Positions 20,923 through 29,670 of a stretch of DNA of 64,000 bases are shown here, in pieces; the first letter of the stretch is position 1, and every line of letters begins with the position of its first letter. This DNA comes from Streptomyces pseudovenezuelae. Its GTDB lineage: Bacteria; Actinomycetota; Actinomycetes; Streptomycetales; Streptomycetaceae. The notes under the pieces are model-generated. The model searched no databases, had not been told where the DNA came from, and saw nothing but the letters and a program-made list of their open reading frames with translations. Location: the NCBI RefSeq assembly GCF_001513955.1, contig NZ_KQ948145.1, positions 338,212 to 402,211 on the forward strand. Direction: 5' to 3'. The position numbers were made by a program, and so were the translations under genes.

Positions 20923-23546
20923 AACAGGCTCAGCAGTGCCTCCGCCGGGTCCACCATGCCGTTCTCCCCGTCGGGCAGCGGGAGTTCGAACCACACCGTC
21001 TTGCCGCGCGGGGTGCGCCGGGACCCCCAGGCCGCGCTGAGCAGGCCGACCAGCTGCAGGCCCCGGCCGCCCTCGTCGGTGTCGCGGGCGCGGCGGCGGC
21101 GCGGCTGGACCAGGCCGGAGTCCCAGACCTCGCAGACCAGGGTGCGGTCCAGCAGCAGCCGTAGCCGGATGTCGCCCTCGCCGTACCGCAGGGCGTTGGT
21201 GACCAGTTCGCTGACCAGGAGTTCCGTGGTGTCGACGAGCGGTTCCAGATCCCAGCTCAGCAGCTGGCCGCGGGCGTACTCGCGGGCCCGGCCCACGCTG
21301 CGCGGCTCACGCGGGAGCGTCCAGTCCCCGACCGAGTCGGCGGGCAGGCCCTGGACACGTGCCATCAGCAGGGCGATGTCGTCCTCGCCGTGATGGGTGT
21401 CGAGGGTGTTGAGGACGTGGTCGCAGACGTCCTCCAGGGGGGCGGAGGGGTCGGTGAGCGCTCCTACGAACGCCTGCAGTCCTTCGTCGAGGGGGTGATC
21501 GCGGCTTTCGACCAGTCCATCCGTGTAGAGCGCGAGCAGGGCGCCTTCGGGTAGTTCGACCTCGACCTCCTCGAAGGGCTCGCCGCCGACGCCGAGCGGC
21601 ATGCCGGGCGGCACGTCGAGCATCAGGGCGTCCTCGCCGGGCTCGACCAGCACGGGCGGCAGATGGCCCGCGTTGGCGAAGGTGCAGCGGCGGGTCACCG
21701 AGTCGTAGACGGCGTAGACGCAGGTCGCCAGGTACACCTCGGACAGGTCCGCCTCACGGGGGCGGCGGGCCGCGCGGGTGGCCTGCTGGACCCCGCCGGG
21801 GGCGCCCAGACCGCGGGCGATCTCGTCCAACGCGCTGAGCACCTCGGCCGGTTCGAGGTCCAGGAGGGCCAGGGTGCGCACGGCGGAGCGGAGTTCACCC
21901 ATCGCCACCGCCGCCCGCAGGCCACGGCCCATCACGTCGCCGACCACCAACGCCGTGCGGTGACCCGGCAGTTCGATGACGTCGAACCAGTCGCCGCCGA
22001 CCTCGCTGGGCCGGTCCGCGGAGGAGTTGCCGGGCAGATAGCGGCAGGCGATGTCCAGGCCGGAGGCGACCGGGTCGCCGGGCGGCAACAGGGACCGCTG
22101 CAGTATCAGCGCCCGCTCGTGCTCGCGCCGGTACAGGCGGGCGTTGTCGATACAGACCGCCGCCCGCGCGGCCAGCTCCACCGCGAGATCCCGGTCCCGG
22201 TCCCCGAAGGGCTCGCTGCCCTTGGTCCGGGCGAACTGCGCGAGTCCTACGACGGTGTCGTGGGCGACCATCGGCACCGCGAGCGTCGACTGCACGAGGC
22301 CGCCCTCCTCGGCCGGGACGTACAGCGGGCGGGCGGTGCGCAGGGCGTCCGCGCAGGGCGAGTTGAAGGGGTAGTGGTGGACCGCGCCGACCGCGACGGG
22401 GTCGCCGGAGCCGGCGAAGGGGGCGTCGGAGACCGCGCTGGCGAAGGCGACCCGGCGCAGTTCGGCGCTGCCGTCGGCGAGCCCCGGCGGAGTCTCGTCG
22501 CCGGCCAGCAGGCCCTGGTAGAGGTCGACGGTGGCCAGGTCGCAGAAGCCGGGGACGACGACGTCGAGGAGTTCGCGGGCCGTGGTCTCCAGGTCGAGCG
22601 AGTTCCCTATGCGGGCCCCGGCCTCGTTCAGGAGGGCGAGGTTGCGCCGGGCGGCCGCGGCCTCACGGGCGGCGGCGCGGCGGGCGGTGATGTCCGTTCC
22701 CAGCCAGGCGATGCCGATGGGCCGTCCGGACCCGCTGCGCACCCGGTACAGGTTGATGGACCAGTGGCGGCGCTCGTCGGAGCCCGGGAGAAAGCCCGTG
22801 ACGTGCATGTCCGTGATGGAGTCGCCGGTCTCCAGGACCCGGCGCAGGGTCGCGGTGACCCGCTCGGCCTCGGGGCGCGGCAGATAGTCGTGGACACCCC
22901 TGCCCCGGTGGTCGTCCGGGCTGCCGCCGAACAGGGAGGCGAAGCGGTAGTTGACGCGGCGGACCCGCAACTCGGGGTCGATCAGCACAAACCCGAAGGG
23001 AGATTGACCGAATATCGCCTGCGAGGCGGCGAGGTCGGTCTCGATGCTGCGCAGGGTGCGCACATCGACGACGATGCAGACGGCGGCCTTCTCGCCCTCC
23101 TCGGTCCGCGTCGGCATGACGTAGACCTCGGCGAGGCCCTCCCGGCCGCACTCGCCCTCGGCCGCCGACGAAGGCACCCGGAAGGGGACCACACCGGTCC
23201 ATTCGCGGCCGTCCAGGATCTCCGCCATCTTGCGCTGGCCCTGCGCGCGCAGGTCCGAGTCGATGAAGGCCTCGATGGGGTCCATGCCGACGGCGTGCTC
23301 GGCGGGGATGCCGAAGAGCTGCTCGGCGCGCAGGCTCCACTGGTCGACCAGACCGTCGGGGCCGATGGAGAAGGAAGCGACCTTGATGTAGTCGTAGATC
23401 GAGCCGGGCGGGCTGCTCTGCCACATGGCGTCACCGGACGGTCCGTCAGCGTGACGGGCCTGCGCCGCGGCAGCGTCCGCGGCCTCCGTCCTCGCGCCGT
23501 CCGACGGGTCCTTCGACTCCGTGGCCTTCGCTGGTATCTCGCTCAC
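20919..23546 (-). CDS. PAS-PAS-GAF-SpoIIE phosphatase-HATPase signalling protein
   Basis: An 875-residue cytoplasmic regulator. Domains in order: PAS about 50-165, PAS about 178-292, GAF about 305-472, PP2C-type SpoIIE phosphatase about 505-735, and an RsbW-like HATPase about 745-857. The metal-binding phosphatase motifs are intact (GGDWFD at 518, GDVMGRG at 536, YTDGLVE at 674, EDDIALL at 721). The ATPase N-box (ELLVSELVTNALRYG) and G-box (DEGGRGLQL) are also present. Such proteins dephosphorylate anti-sigma antagonists in partner-switching control. A basic insert (about 586-604) splits the phosphatase domain. I chose the GTG at 23544-23546 with GGAGGGGA upstream. It ends by overlapping the facing gene by 4 bases. 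Confidence 0.92.
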   Translation of the reverse strand: MSEIPAKATESKDPSDGARTEAADAAAAQARHADGPSGDAMWQSSPPGSIYDYIKVASFSIGPDGLVDQWSLRAEQLFGIPAEHAVGMDPIEAFIDSDLRAQGQRKMAEILDGREWTGVVPFRVPSSAAEGECGREGLAEVYVMPTRTEEGEKAAVCIVVDVRTLRSIETDLAASQAIFGQSPFGFVLIDPELRVRRVNYRFASLFGGSPDDHRGRGVHDYLPRPEAERVTATLRRVLETGDSITDMHVTGFLPGSDERRHWSINLYRVRSGSGRPIGIAWLGTDITARRAAAREAAAARRNLALLNEAGARIGNSLDLETTARELLDVVVPGFCDLATVDLYQGLLAGDETPPGLADGSAELRRVAFASAVSDAPFAGSGDPVAVGAVHHYPFNSPCADALRTARPLYVPAEEGGLVQSTLAVPMVAHDTVVGLAQFARTKGSEPFGDRDRDLAVELAARAAVCIDNARLYRREHERALILQRSLLPPGDPVASGLDIACRYLPGNSSADRPSEVGGDWFDVIELPGHRTALVVGDVMGRGLRAAVAMGELRSAVRTLALLDLEPAEVLSALDEIARGLGAPGGVQQATRAARRPREADLSEVYLATCVYAVYDSVTRRCTFANAGHLPPVLVEPGEDALMLDVPPGMPLGVGGEPFEEVEVELPEGALLALYTDGLVESRDHPLDEGLQAFVGALTDPSAPLEDVCDHVLNTLDTHHGEDDIALLMARVQGLPADSVGDWTLPREPRSVGRAREYARGQLLSWDLEPLVDTTELLVSELVTNALRYGEGDIRLRLLLDRTLVCEVWDSGLVQPRRRRARDTDEGGRGLQLVGLLSAAWGSRRTPRGKTVWFELPLPDGENGMVDPAEALLSLF

Positions 23547-23836
23547 GCGAACCGTCCCCTCCAGCTCACCGCGTCCGGCACCGGTCACCGGGGGCGGCTG
23601 CCCGCAGTATCCAGCACTACGGCGCCGCACAACACGGTGTTCACGATCACAGCACGATCCCGACGGTTTTCGGTCCGGGCTGCGACAACACTTCCAGTCT
23701 TCTAACCAGCGGACACGTCGTCGAATCACGTCTGCCGACAACCGCCACCGGCCTGAACCGGTCAATGGACAGCGGCAGGGGTGCCGTACAGGGCTTCCTG
23801 CTGCTCTCGGCGTTCTCCACCGCCATCAGATCCTGG

Positions 23837-24244
23837 TCATCGCGGCATCGAGAGTTCGAACCAGACCGTCTTGCCCGCCACCCCGGGGCGGGTGCCCCAG
23901 CGATGGGCGGCATGGGCGACCAGCTGCAGGCCGCGGCCGCTCTCGTCGTCCAGGTCGGCGACGCGTGCGCGGGGCGGGTCGGGCAGCGGATCGGAGACCT
24001 CGACCCGGAGGACGCCGTCCACACCTCCGGGACGGACCAGCCGGACGCCGATGGGGCCGGTGGCGTGCCGCAGGGAGTTGGTCACCAGCTCGCTGACCAG
24101 CAGGGCGGCGATGTCGGCGAGGCCGTCGAGATTCCAGGCGGTCAGCCGGTTCCTGACAGCCGTCCGGGCCGCGCGCACGGCACCCGGGTCCGCCGGGAAA
24201 GTCCACTCGGCGCAGTCGCCTTCGGTGTCGATCACGCCGATCAC
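23837..24244 (-). CDS. RsbW/SpoIIAB-like ATP-binding protein (putative anti-sigma factor)
   Basis: A 135-residue stand-alone HATPase_c domain. The N-box reads ALLVSELVTNSLRHA and the nucleotide-lid glycines are in DDESGRGLQLVAHAAHRWG; the end KTVWFELSMP is almost the same as in the C-terminal domain of the neighbouring large phosphatase. Proteins of this type bind and may phosphorylate anti-sigma antagonists or hold sigma factors. The start is one of two GTGs (24242-24244 or 24233-24235); the ribosome site is weak. It lies 290 bases upstream of the phosphatase gene in the same direction, so the two may act in one pathway. Confidence 0.85.
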   Translation of the reverse strand: MIGVIDTEGDCAEWTFPADPGAVRAARTAVRNRLTAWNLDGLADIAALLVSELVTNSLRHATGPIGVRLVRPGGVDGVLRVEVSDPLPDPPRARVADLDDESGRGLQLVAHAAHRWGTRPGVAGKTVWFELSMPR

Positions 24245-24340
24245 ATCCCGGGCCAGCCCATGTCCGCTTTCGTGGGGTTAAGGGGCACATACCCGATATC
24301 AGGGCCGCGGTACCGTGCCGAATGGCTTAAGTAGGGGCAC

Positions 24341-24805
24341 CTAAGAGCTCGAGGGATTCCGTCGTGGGGCGGGTGCGGGTGCATCGTGGCTTGACGCGCA
24401 GTTCCCCGCGCCCCTGAAAGCCCTCAGAGCACCGAGTGCTTCCACGTCCTGGTCGAGCCAGTCCACGTCCCAGACGTCGTCCGGTGCCAGCCAGCGCAGT
24501 TCGTCGTGGTCCTGCAAGGGCTTGGGGGCGGCTGAACCCGGAAGCAAGCGGGCCCGCCACGCCTGAAGGACGTACGGGGGCTTCAGCGGCCACTCGCCGG
24601 GGACCCGCTCCAGCACCTCGGCCTCTACGCCCAGTTCCTCACGCAGTTCCCGGGACAGAGCCTCCTCCGAGCTCTCCCCCTCCTCCACCTTGCCGCCCGG
24701 CAGCTCCCAGCGGCCGGCGAGTTCGGGAGGTGCGCTGCGGCGGGCTGCGAGGAGGCGGTCGCCGTCATGAAGGGCGGCCGCCACCACCACGATCCGTTCC
24801 GTCAT
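24341..24805 (-). CDS. Nudix hydrolase, MutT-like
   Basis: A 154-residue enzyme that hydrolyses nucleoside diphosphates linked to another group, possibly oxidised nucleotides. The Nudix box runs from Gly38 to Val60 with the pattern G-x5-E-x7-R-E-L-x-E-E-L-G-V. The start ATG (24803-24805) gives the usual MTERIVVVAAAL. The last 20 or so residues (from about GAGNCASSHD) are low-complexity and are encoded within a dispersed Streptomyces repeat (24367-24426), so the natural C-terminus seems to have been replaced by the repeat. It lies 25 bases after the SPOR gene and may be in one operon with it. Confidence 0.88.
   Translation of the reverse strand: MTERIVVVAAALHDGDRLLAARRSAPPELAGRWELPGGKVEEGESSEEALSRELREELGVEAEVLERVPGEWPLKPPYVLQAWRARLLPGSAAPKPLQDHDELRWLAPDDVWDVDWLDQDVEALGALRAFRGAGNCASSHDAPAPAPRRNPSSS
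24367..24426. repeat. Dispersed repeat, copy A
   Basis: About 60 bases with the core GCAGTTCCCCGCGCCCCTGA and a GCGGGTGCGGGTG start. It aligns closely with a second copy at 41086-41148. I recall this sequence as a common intergenic repeat in Streptomyces. Here it forms the end of the Nudix gene. Confidence 0.75.
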
Positions 24806-24830
24806 GCGCCGGAGCCTACGGGAGGCTCCG

Positions 24831-25022
24831 TCAGTCGGCCGAACTCGTGCCGTTCGGGCCGATGCGCTCGACCCAGTAGAGCTGTTTGTGGCCGCGGGCA
24901 TCGAGACTGTCGGCGATCTTCTGGGCCTCGGCCCGGGTCGCGTACCTGCCCACGCGGTAGCGATTGCCGTTGTCGTCCTGTCGTATGACGAGCCAGGGAA
25001 GAGTGATCGTGCCGTCGTTCAT
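24831..25022 (-). CDS. Small SPOR-like domain protein
   Basis: A 63-residue protein matching the short SPOR-type proteins conserved in Streptomyces. The pattern WLVIRQDDNGNRYRVGRYATRAEAQKIADSLDARG is the beta-alpha-beta SPOR core of strand, helix with Ala/Glu/Ala, and Leu. SPOR domains bind denuded peptidoglycan, but no signal peptide or membrane helix is present here, so the role is unclear. The ATG at 25020-25022 is preceded by GGAGCGGTG. Confidence 0.78.
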   Translation of the reverse strand: MNDGTITLPWLVIRQDDNGNRYRVGRYATRAEAQKIADSLDARGHKQLYWVERIGPNGTSSAD

Positions 25023-25306
25023 TGCGCCCCACCGCTCCTTCCCGACCTGCGTCGAGCCCCACCCGATAAGGAAACCGCAATCCGCATATGCCCGAGCCTA
25101 CGCCCAACCTTTACGCAGCGAACACGCGTTTTCACAAAGAGGTACGCAACCAGCCAGGACGGACTCCTCCGGCGGGGGCGCGCACCTGTGAACACGCCCC
25201 CGGTGGAGGGCGCTGCCTCCGGTCAGGGACGCCTCCTACGCATCGGTGTCGACCTGCGAGAACGGCCGAATTCGAACGGCGTTCGTTTGCAGGCCGGTTG
25301 AGTGTT
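25023..25306. other. Intergenic region without a gene
   Basis: This stretch lies between the SPOR gene and the terminator of the GntR gene. It must contain the promoter for the minus-strand SPOR-Nudix pair. I see no coding region with a plausible start; frames crossing it lack codon bias. Confidence 0.5.
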
Positions 25307-25331
25307 CGCCCCGGGCAACCTCCCCGGGGCG
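25307..25331 (-). terminator. Terminator after the GntR gene
   Basis: Arms CGCCCCGGG (25307-25315) and CCCGGGGCG (25323-25331) form a perfect 9-bp stem with a 7-base loop, 4 bases beyond the GntR stop codon. Confidence 0.75.
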
Positions 25332-25335
25332 CGCA

Positions 25336-26088
25336 CTACTTCACCGGAAGGTGGTACGCGACCTGGTAGCGGTCGGCCGGGATGACCACGTCGGCCGTCT
25401 CCACCGGGCGGCCCGAGGCGTAGTAGGTGCGGTGGACCACAAGGACGACATGCCCGGGGACACCGCCCAGGGCGAGCAGCTCCTCGGCGAGGCCGGGGCG
25501 GGCGCCGACCTCCTCGGTGACGTTGTCCACGACGACGTCGATGGCGGCCATGCGCTCGACCACGCCCATGCCGCCGAGGGGGCCCTCCTCGGGGAGCATC
25601 ACCGGGGTGCGCCCGGTGACCGCGAGAGGCTCCCAGGAGGTGGAGAGCATGATCGGCTCACCGGCCTCCCGGAAGACGTACTTCGTGCACATCACCCGGT
25701 CTCCGGGCCGGATGGCGAGCCGCTCGGCGATGCCCGTCGAGGCCTCGGTCTGCCGGCTGCTGGACTCCCAGGTGCCGCGCCCCTCCCCGTCGGCCTGCTC
25801 CTGCCGGAACGGGGTGGCACCGGAGGCGGGGCGGTACCCGGAGCGGGCGATACGGCGGGGCACGGGCCGCTCGCGGACGTACGTCCCGGAGCCGGAGCGG
25901 CCCTCGACCAGCCCCTCGGCCATCAGCACCTTGCGGGCCTCCAGCGCGACGGTGTCCGAGACGCCGTACTCCTCGCGGATCCGCGCCTGGGACGGCAGGC
26001 GGGTGTGCGGTGGCAGCGAACCGTCGGCGATCTTCTTGCGGAGATCACCCGCGACACGCAGGTACGCCGGCTGCTCACCGAATGTCAC
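25336..26088 (-). CDS. GntR-family regulator, HutC/UTRA subfamily
   Basis: A 250-residue transcription factor. The N-terminal winged helix-turn-helix (about 8-75) has the GntR pattern YLRVAGDLRKKIADGSLPPHTRLPSQARIREEYGVS (split here only by helix boundaries). The C-terminal UTRA ligand domain runs from about 95 to 245. The effector is unknown. The start is a GTG (26086-26088) with GGAGCGG upstream. Upstream at 26100-26126 a TTG-N9-CAA inverted repeat could be an autoregulatory site. It does not sit in an operon with an obvious target gene. Confidence 0.9.
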   Translation of the reverse strand: MTFGEQPAYLRVAGDLRKKIADGSLPPHTRLPSQARIREEYGVSDTVALEARKVLMAEGLVEGRSGSGTYVRERPVPRRIARSGYRPASGATPFRQEQADGEGRGTWESSSRQTEASTGIAERLAIRPGDRVMCTKYVFREAGEPIMLSTSWEPLAVTGRTPVMLPEEGPLGGMGVVERMAAIDVVVDNVTEEVGARPGLAEELLALGGVPGHVVLVVHRTYYASGRPVETADVVIPADRYQVAYHLPVK

Positions 26089-26235
26089 TGGCCGCTCCCA
26101 TCAGGTTGTACAGACAGCAACAGCCTGGCAACCGTGGGTTGGACCATGCAAGCAAAGGCCAGAGAATCACTCGATGTGATGACATGTTCCGGTGGTGGGC
26201 TTTACGCAGGCACTTTCTCCCCGCTATGGCGGCGA

Positions 26236-27468
26236 TCACACCTTGAGTTCGCCGCTGTCCGGGGCGCCGCTCCCGCCGCCGTAGTCCTCGTCCGAGGTCG
26301 GACGCTTCGTGGCCAGCCCCAGAGCTTTGCGTGCCGTGACCGTGCTGGGGCCGTCGACGTACTCGTACCCCTTGTCGTAGTGGGTGTAGAAGGCGTCCAC
26401 GTCGTCGTCCAGGGCGGCGGCGACCGCCTTCGCCCACTCGTCGCGGGCGGCCGTCATGTCCTTCACCAGCGCCGCGACCTGCTTGTCGGCCCTGGCAGGC
26501 CAGGACTGCGCTCCGAGGGCCCCGATCTGGTCGTCGAGGCTGTCCTGGACGTCCCGCGACCAGGTCCGGTAGCCGGGCAGGTCGTCCTCCGGGTAGTCCT
26601 CGGGCTCCTCCCACAGCACGGCGTCGAGGGCGTTGAGGGACTTGAGGAGGGCGACCTGGTACGGGTCGAGCGTGGTCTCGTCGGCGCGCAGCGAGCCGGT
26701 CAGGGTGGCGTTGCCGTCGGTGTTGCCGAAGATGCAGGTCACCTCGCGGTCGCCGAGGCGCCAACTCTGCCGGGTCGGGCCGAAGTAGTACACGTCGACG
26801 TCCTCGGGCAGCGCCCAGGTGTCCATGGCGTAGCTGTCCTGGAGCGGGTAGCACTTCTCGTCGGCCACGTCGGAGACCGCGCTGTCCCCCGGGAAGACGG
26901 AGCCGGTCATCCGGAACTCGCCGAACACCTCTCCGTCGTGCTCACCCGCGCAGGGCACCTCGTCGACGTCGTAGGTCAGTCCTTCGAGGGACTCCCCGGG
27001 CGCGTCGAAGCACTGGCCCTTCACCACCGAGAAGGCCGTGCCCTGCGTCGCGCCCTTCTTGAATCCCTCCCAGGCGTCGGAGAGCCCGCCGGTGGCGAGC
27101 GCCGTCACCCACAGGGCGAGCCCGAGCGACGACAGGATCGACCCGGCGACGGCCAGCCCCTTTCCGGACTGGCCCTTCTTCTTAATCTGCGCCAGGGCGA
27201 CGACGCCGAGCACCAGTCCCACGGCCGGGAAGCAGCACAGCACACCGAGCACCAGCGAGGCGACGGCGAGACCGTTGACGGAGGGGCGTCGGGCGTAGGG
27301 GCTGTAGCCCTGTCCCCAGGTCGGGTAGGGCGGGCCATAGGGTTGCCCGTACGGCTGCGGCCCATACGGCAGTTGTCCCTGCGGCGGCGGCCCGTACGGG
27401 CCCGGGGCCGGGGACGGCCCCTGGGCGGGGGCGGGCTGGTGGGGCCCAGGGGGCGGGGGTATGGACAC
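26236..27468 (-). CDS. Proline-rich membrane protein with DUF4190 and Septum_form-like domains
   Basis: A 410-residue protein. A Pro/Gly/Tyr-rich cytoplasmic N-terminus (1-60) is followed by two membrane helices in a DUF4190 module (about 66-125, NGLAVASLVLGVLCCF and SGKGLAVAGSILSSLGLALW). The extracytoplasmic region begins VVKGQCFDAPGE and fits the Septum_form family, with cysteines that could pair (QCF, VPCAGEHD, EKCYPL, VTCIFG). The function is unknown; such proteins are common in Streptomyces. The GTG (27466-27468) has AGGAG at a slightly long distance. It is divergent from the serpin gene, 81 bases apart. Confidence 0.82.
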   Translation of the reverse strand: MSIPPPPGPHQPAPAQGPSPAPGPYGPPPQGQLPYGPQPYGQPYGPPYPTWGQGYSPYARRPSVNGLAVASLVLGVLCCFPAVGLVLGVVALAQIKKKGQSGKGLAVAGSILSSLGLALWVTALATGGLSDAWEGFKKGATQGTAFSVVKGQCFDAPGESLEGLTYDVDEVPCAGEHDGEVFGEFRMTGSVFPGDSAVSDVADEKCYPLQDSYAMDTWALPEDVDVYYFGPTRQSWRLGDREVTCIFGNTDGNATLTGSLRADETTLDPYQVALLKSLNALDAVLWEEPEDYPEDDLPGYRTWSRDVQDSLDDQIGALGAQSWPARADKQVAALVKDMTAARDEWAKAVAAALDDDVDAFYTHYDKGYEYVDGPSTVTARKALGLATKRPTSDEDYGGGSGAPDSGELKV

Positions 27469-27549
27469 GGGTACCGTGCTCCTGGTTCAGGCAGGTGGGG
27501 AACTGACGTACGACAGGGCGCATGGTATGCGCGGGGCGGGCGGGGTGGA

Positions 27550-28731
27550 ATGCCGATCACGGGTGCGACGACCCAGGCGGTGAACGGGCTCACGGCACGG
27601 TGGGCTGGGATGTCTTCCGGGGGGACCGTTTTCTCGGCCGCCGGTGTGTGGCCGCTGCTGGCCTTTCTGGCCGACGGGGCACAGGGCGCGGCACGGGCCG
27701 AGCTGGCACGGGCGCTGGGGGTGCCCGCGGAGCAAGCGGCCGCGGCGGCACGGGAGTTGCTCGCGGAGCTGGCCGACGCGAAGGCGCTGGACGCGGCGCT
27801 CGGACTGTGGACGAAACGGACGCTGGAGCCGCGCGAGGAGTGGGAGGCCGGGCTGCCGACCGACGCGCACGGTGTCCTCACCGGCGATCCCGCCCTCGAC
27901 CAGCAAGAGATGGACGCCTGGGCGGCGAAACGGACGGGCGGTCTGATCGAACGGATGCCGGTGGAGGTGCGGGACGACACCGAGCTGGTGCTGGCCAGCG
28001 CGCTGGCCCTGCGGACCACGTGGCAGCGGCCCTTCGAGGCGCGTCCGGTACGCCCGTCGACGGGCCCCTGGCAGGGCAGGACCCTGCGCGGGCTGCACCG
28101 TCGCAGCGTGCGCCCGGACCGGGCCGGGGTGGCGACCGCGCCCGCGGGCCGGGTCACCGAGGTGAAGGTCCTCGGCGACAACGGCGTCGACGTCCATCTC
28201 CTGCTCGGCGACGAGCACATGACGCCGGGTCAGGTGCTGGCGGCGGGGGCGGCCCTGCTCGACGGCACGTGTCCCGTGGTACGGGGGTCGCTGCTGCCGC
28301 TCGGGCCCGCCGGGCCGGGGCTGCGGGTGGAGGAACGGCCGTGCGCCGACCCCCGGCAGCCGACGCTGGAGGTGACGACGGCCGCGTTCGAGATGCGGGC
28401 GCAGCACGATCTGCTGGACCTGCACGAACTGTTCGGCCTCACCGCGGCGCGGGACGGCCGGCAGGGCCACTTCCCCGGCATCAGCGCCTCGCCCCTGGCC
28501 GTCGGCTCCGCCCGGCAGTCCGTGCTGGCCCGCTTCGACGCGCTCGGCTTCGAGGCGGCCGCGGTGACGGCGGTGGCGGCGGCGCCGGGCGGGCCGCCGC
28601 CCACGCCCCGGTACCTGTCGACGGTGGTGACGGCCGCCTTCGACCGCCCCTTCGGCTTTCTCGCCGTGCACCGCCGGACGCGGCTGGCGCTGACGGCGGG
28701 GTGGGTGGCGGAGCCGGTGCCGTTCCACTGA
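27550..28731 (+). CDS. Serpin-family protein
   Basis: A 393-residue protein with features of the serine protease inhibitor fold: an N-terminal FSAAGVWPLLAFLADGAQG helix, LASALALRTTWQRPF at the strand-3A position, and the C-terminal signature DRPFGFLAV (367-375). The hinge before the reactive-centre loop (GFEAAAVTAVAAA, 333-345) keeps the small residues required for loop insertion, so it may be inhibitory; the loop is rich in Pro and Gly. No signal peptide is visible, which suggests an intracellular target protease. The ATG at 27550 has GGGGTGGA upstream. The frame is open for 2.3 kb upstream, but that part is a shadow of minus-strand genes. Confidence 0.82.
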   Translation: MPITGATTQAVNGLTARWAGMSSGGTVFSAAGVWPLLAFLADGAQGAARAELARALGVPAEQAAAAARELLAELADAKALDAALGLWTKRTLEPREEWEAGLPTDAHGVLTGDPALDQQEMDAWAAKRTGGLIERMPVEVRDDTELVLASALALRTTWQRPFEARPVRPSTGPWQGRTLRGLHRRSVRPDRAGVATAPAGRVTEVKVLGDNGVDVHLLLGDEHMTPGQVLAAGAALLDGTCPVVRGSLLPLGPAGPGLRVEERPCADPRQPTLEVTTAAFEMRAQHDLLDLHELFGLTAARDGRQGHFPGISASPLAVGSARQSVLARFDALGFEAAAVTAVAAAPGGPPPTPRYLSTVVTAAFDRPFGFLAVHRRTRLALTAGWVAEPVPFH

Positions 28732-28759
28732 CCGGCCGTGGGCCGTCAGTCGTGCGTCG

Positions 28760-29590
28760 TCAGTCGTCGAAGGCGGTGGCCCGGGTGCGCTTCTCCCAGG
28801 CGGCGACATCGGCCCGTACCCCGTCGAGGTGGTCGAGTACGGCGGTCACCGCGTCGTCGCCGAGGGGCAGCCGCAGCGGGGTCTCCTCGGCGTCGAGCGC
28901 GGCACGGATCAGGGCCGCCGCCTTCGCGGGATCGCCGGACTGGGTGCCGTCGCCGCCGGAGACGAACCCGCGGGTCTCGCTCACCTTGGCGTAGACCCCG
29001 CTGTCCGCGCTGACTCCGGCACGGCTCGCCTCGAACAGCGAGGTCCGGAAGGCGCCCGGCTCCACGATCAGCACCTTGATGCCGAACTCCCGGACCTCGT
29101 CGGCGAGCCCCTCGGACAGGCCCTCCAGGGCGAACTTCGTGCCGCTGTACGCCGAGAAGCCCGCGAAGGACATCTGCCCGCCCATGCTGCTCATCTGCAC
29201 GATCGCCCCCGACCGCCGCGCGCGCATGGCGGGAAGCACCGCCCTCGTCAGCGCGGCCGGCCCGAAGACATGCAGGTCGAACAGTTCGCGCAGTTCGTCC
29301 TCGGTGGTTTCCTCGAACGCGCCGACATGCGTGCGGCCCGCGCTGTTGACCAGTACGTCGATCCGGCCGTGCCGGGCCACCACGTCCCGAACGGCGGCCT
29401 CCGCGGCGGCCGTGTCGGTCACGTCCAGGCGCAGCGCCTCCACCTGGTCGGGGTGGGCGGCCACTAGCTCGTCCAATGCCTCGGGCCTGCGGGCCGCGCC
29501 CACCACGACATCGCCGTCGGCCAGGGCGGCCTCGGCGATCGCCCGCCCGAACCCGCTGCTCGCGCCCGTGATCAGCCACACCTTGTTCAT
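28760..29590 (-). CDS. Short-chain dehydrogenase/reductase
   Basis: A 276-residue classical SDR. The cofactor motif TGASSGFG is at residues 8-15, NSAG at 82-85, the catalytic serine region QMSSMGG near 132-138, and the catalytic pair Tyr148/Lys152 (YSGTK). Arg34 and Arg35 after the second strand suggest NADPH preference. The substrate is unknown. The ATG at 29588-29590 follows CGAGGAGT. It is transcribed divergently from the LysR regulator, whose putative operator lies 81 bases upstream, so it is probably that regulator's target. Confidence 0.92.
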   Translation of the reverse strand: MNKVWLITGASSGFGRAIAEAALADGDVVVGAARRPEALDELVAAHPDQVEALRLDVTDTAAAEAAVRDVVARHGRIDVLVNSAGRTHVGAFEETTEDELRELFDLHVFGPAALTRAVLPAMRARRSGAIVQMSSMGGQMSFAGFSAYSGTKFALEGLSEGLADEVREFGIKVLIVEPGAFRTSLFEASRAGVSADSGVYAKVSETRGFVSGGDGTQSGDPAKAAALIRAALDAEETPLRLPLGDDAVTAVLDHLDGVRADVAAWEKRTRATAFDD

Positions 29591-29670
29591 GACGACTCCT
29601 CGTGGTTCCACCGCTCGTGTCGTGGACCAGCCTGCTGCGCATGTCGGTTGCCCGTCCAAGACCCACGGTG

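Noticed and set aside
25246..28731. A 1161-codon plus-strand open frame
   Set aside because: Only its last 393 codons (the serpin) have a ribosome site and protein-like sequence; the rest is antisense to the GntR and Septum_form genes, an effect of high GC at third positions.
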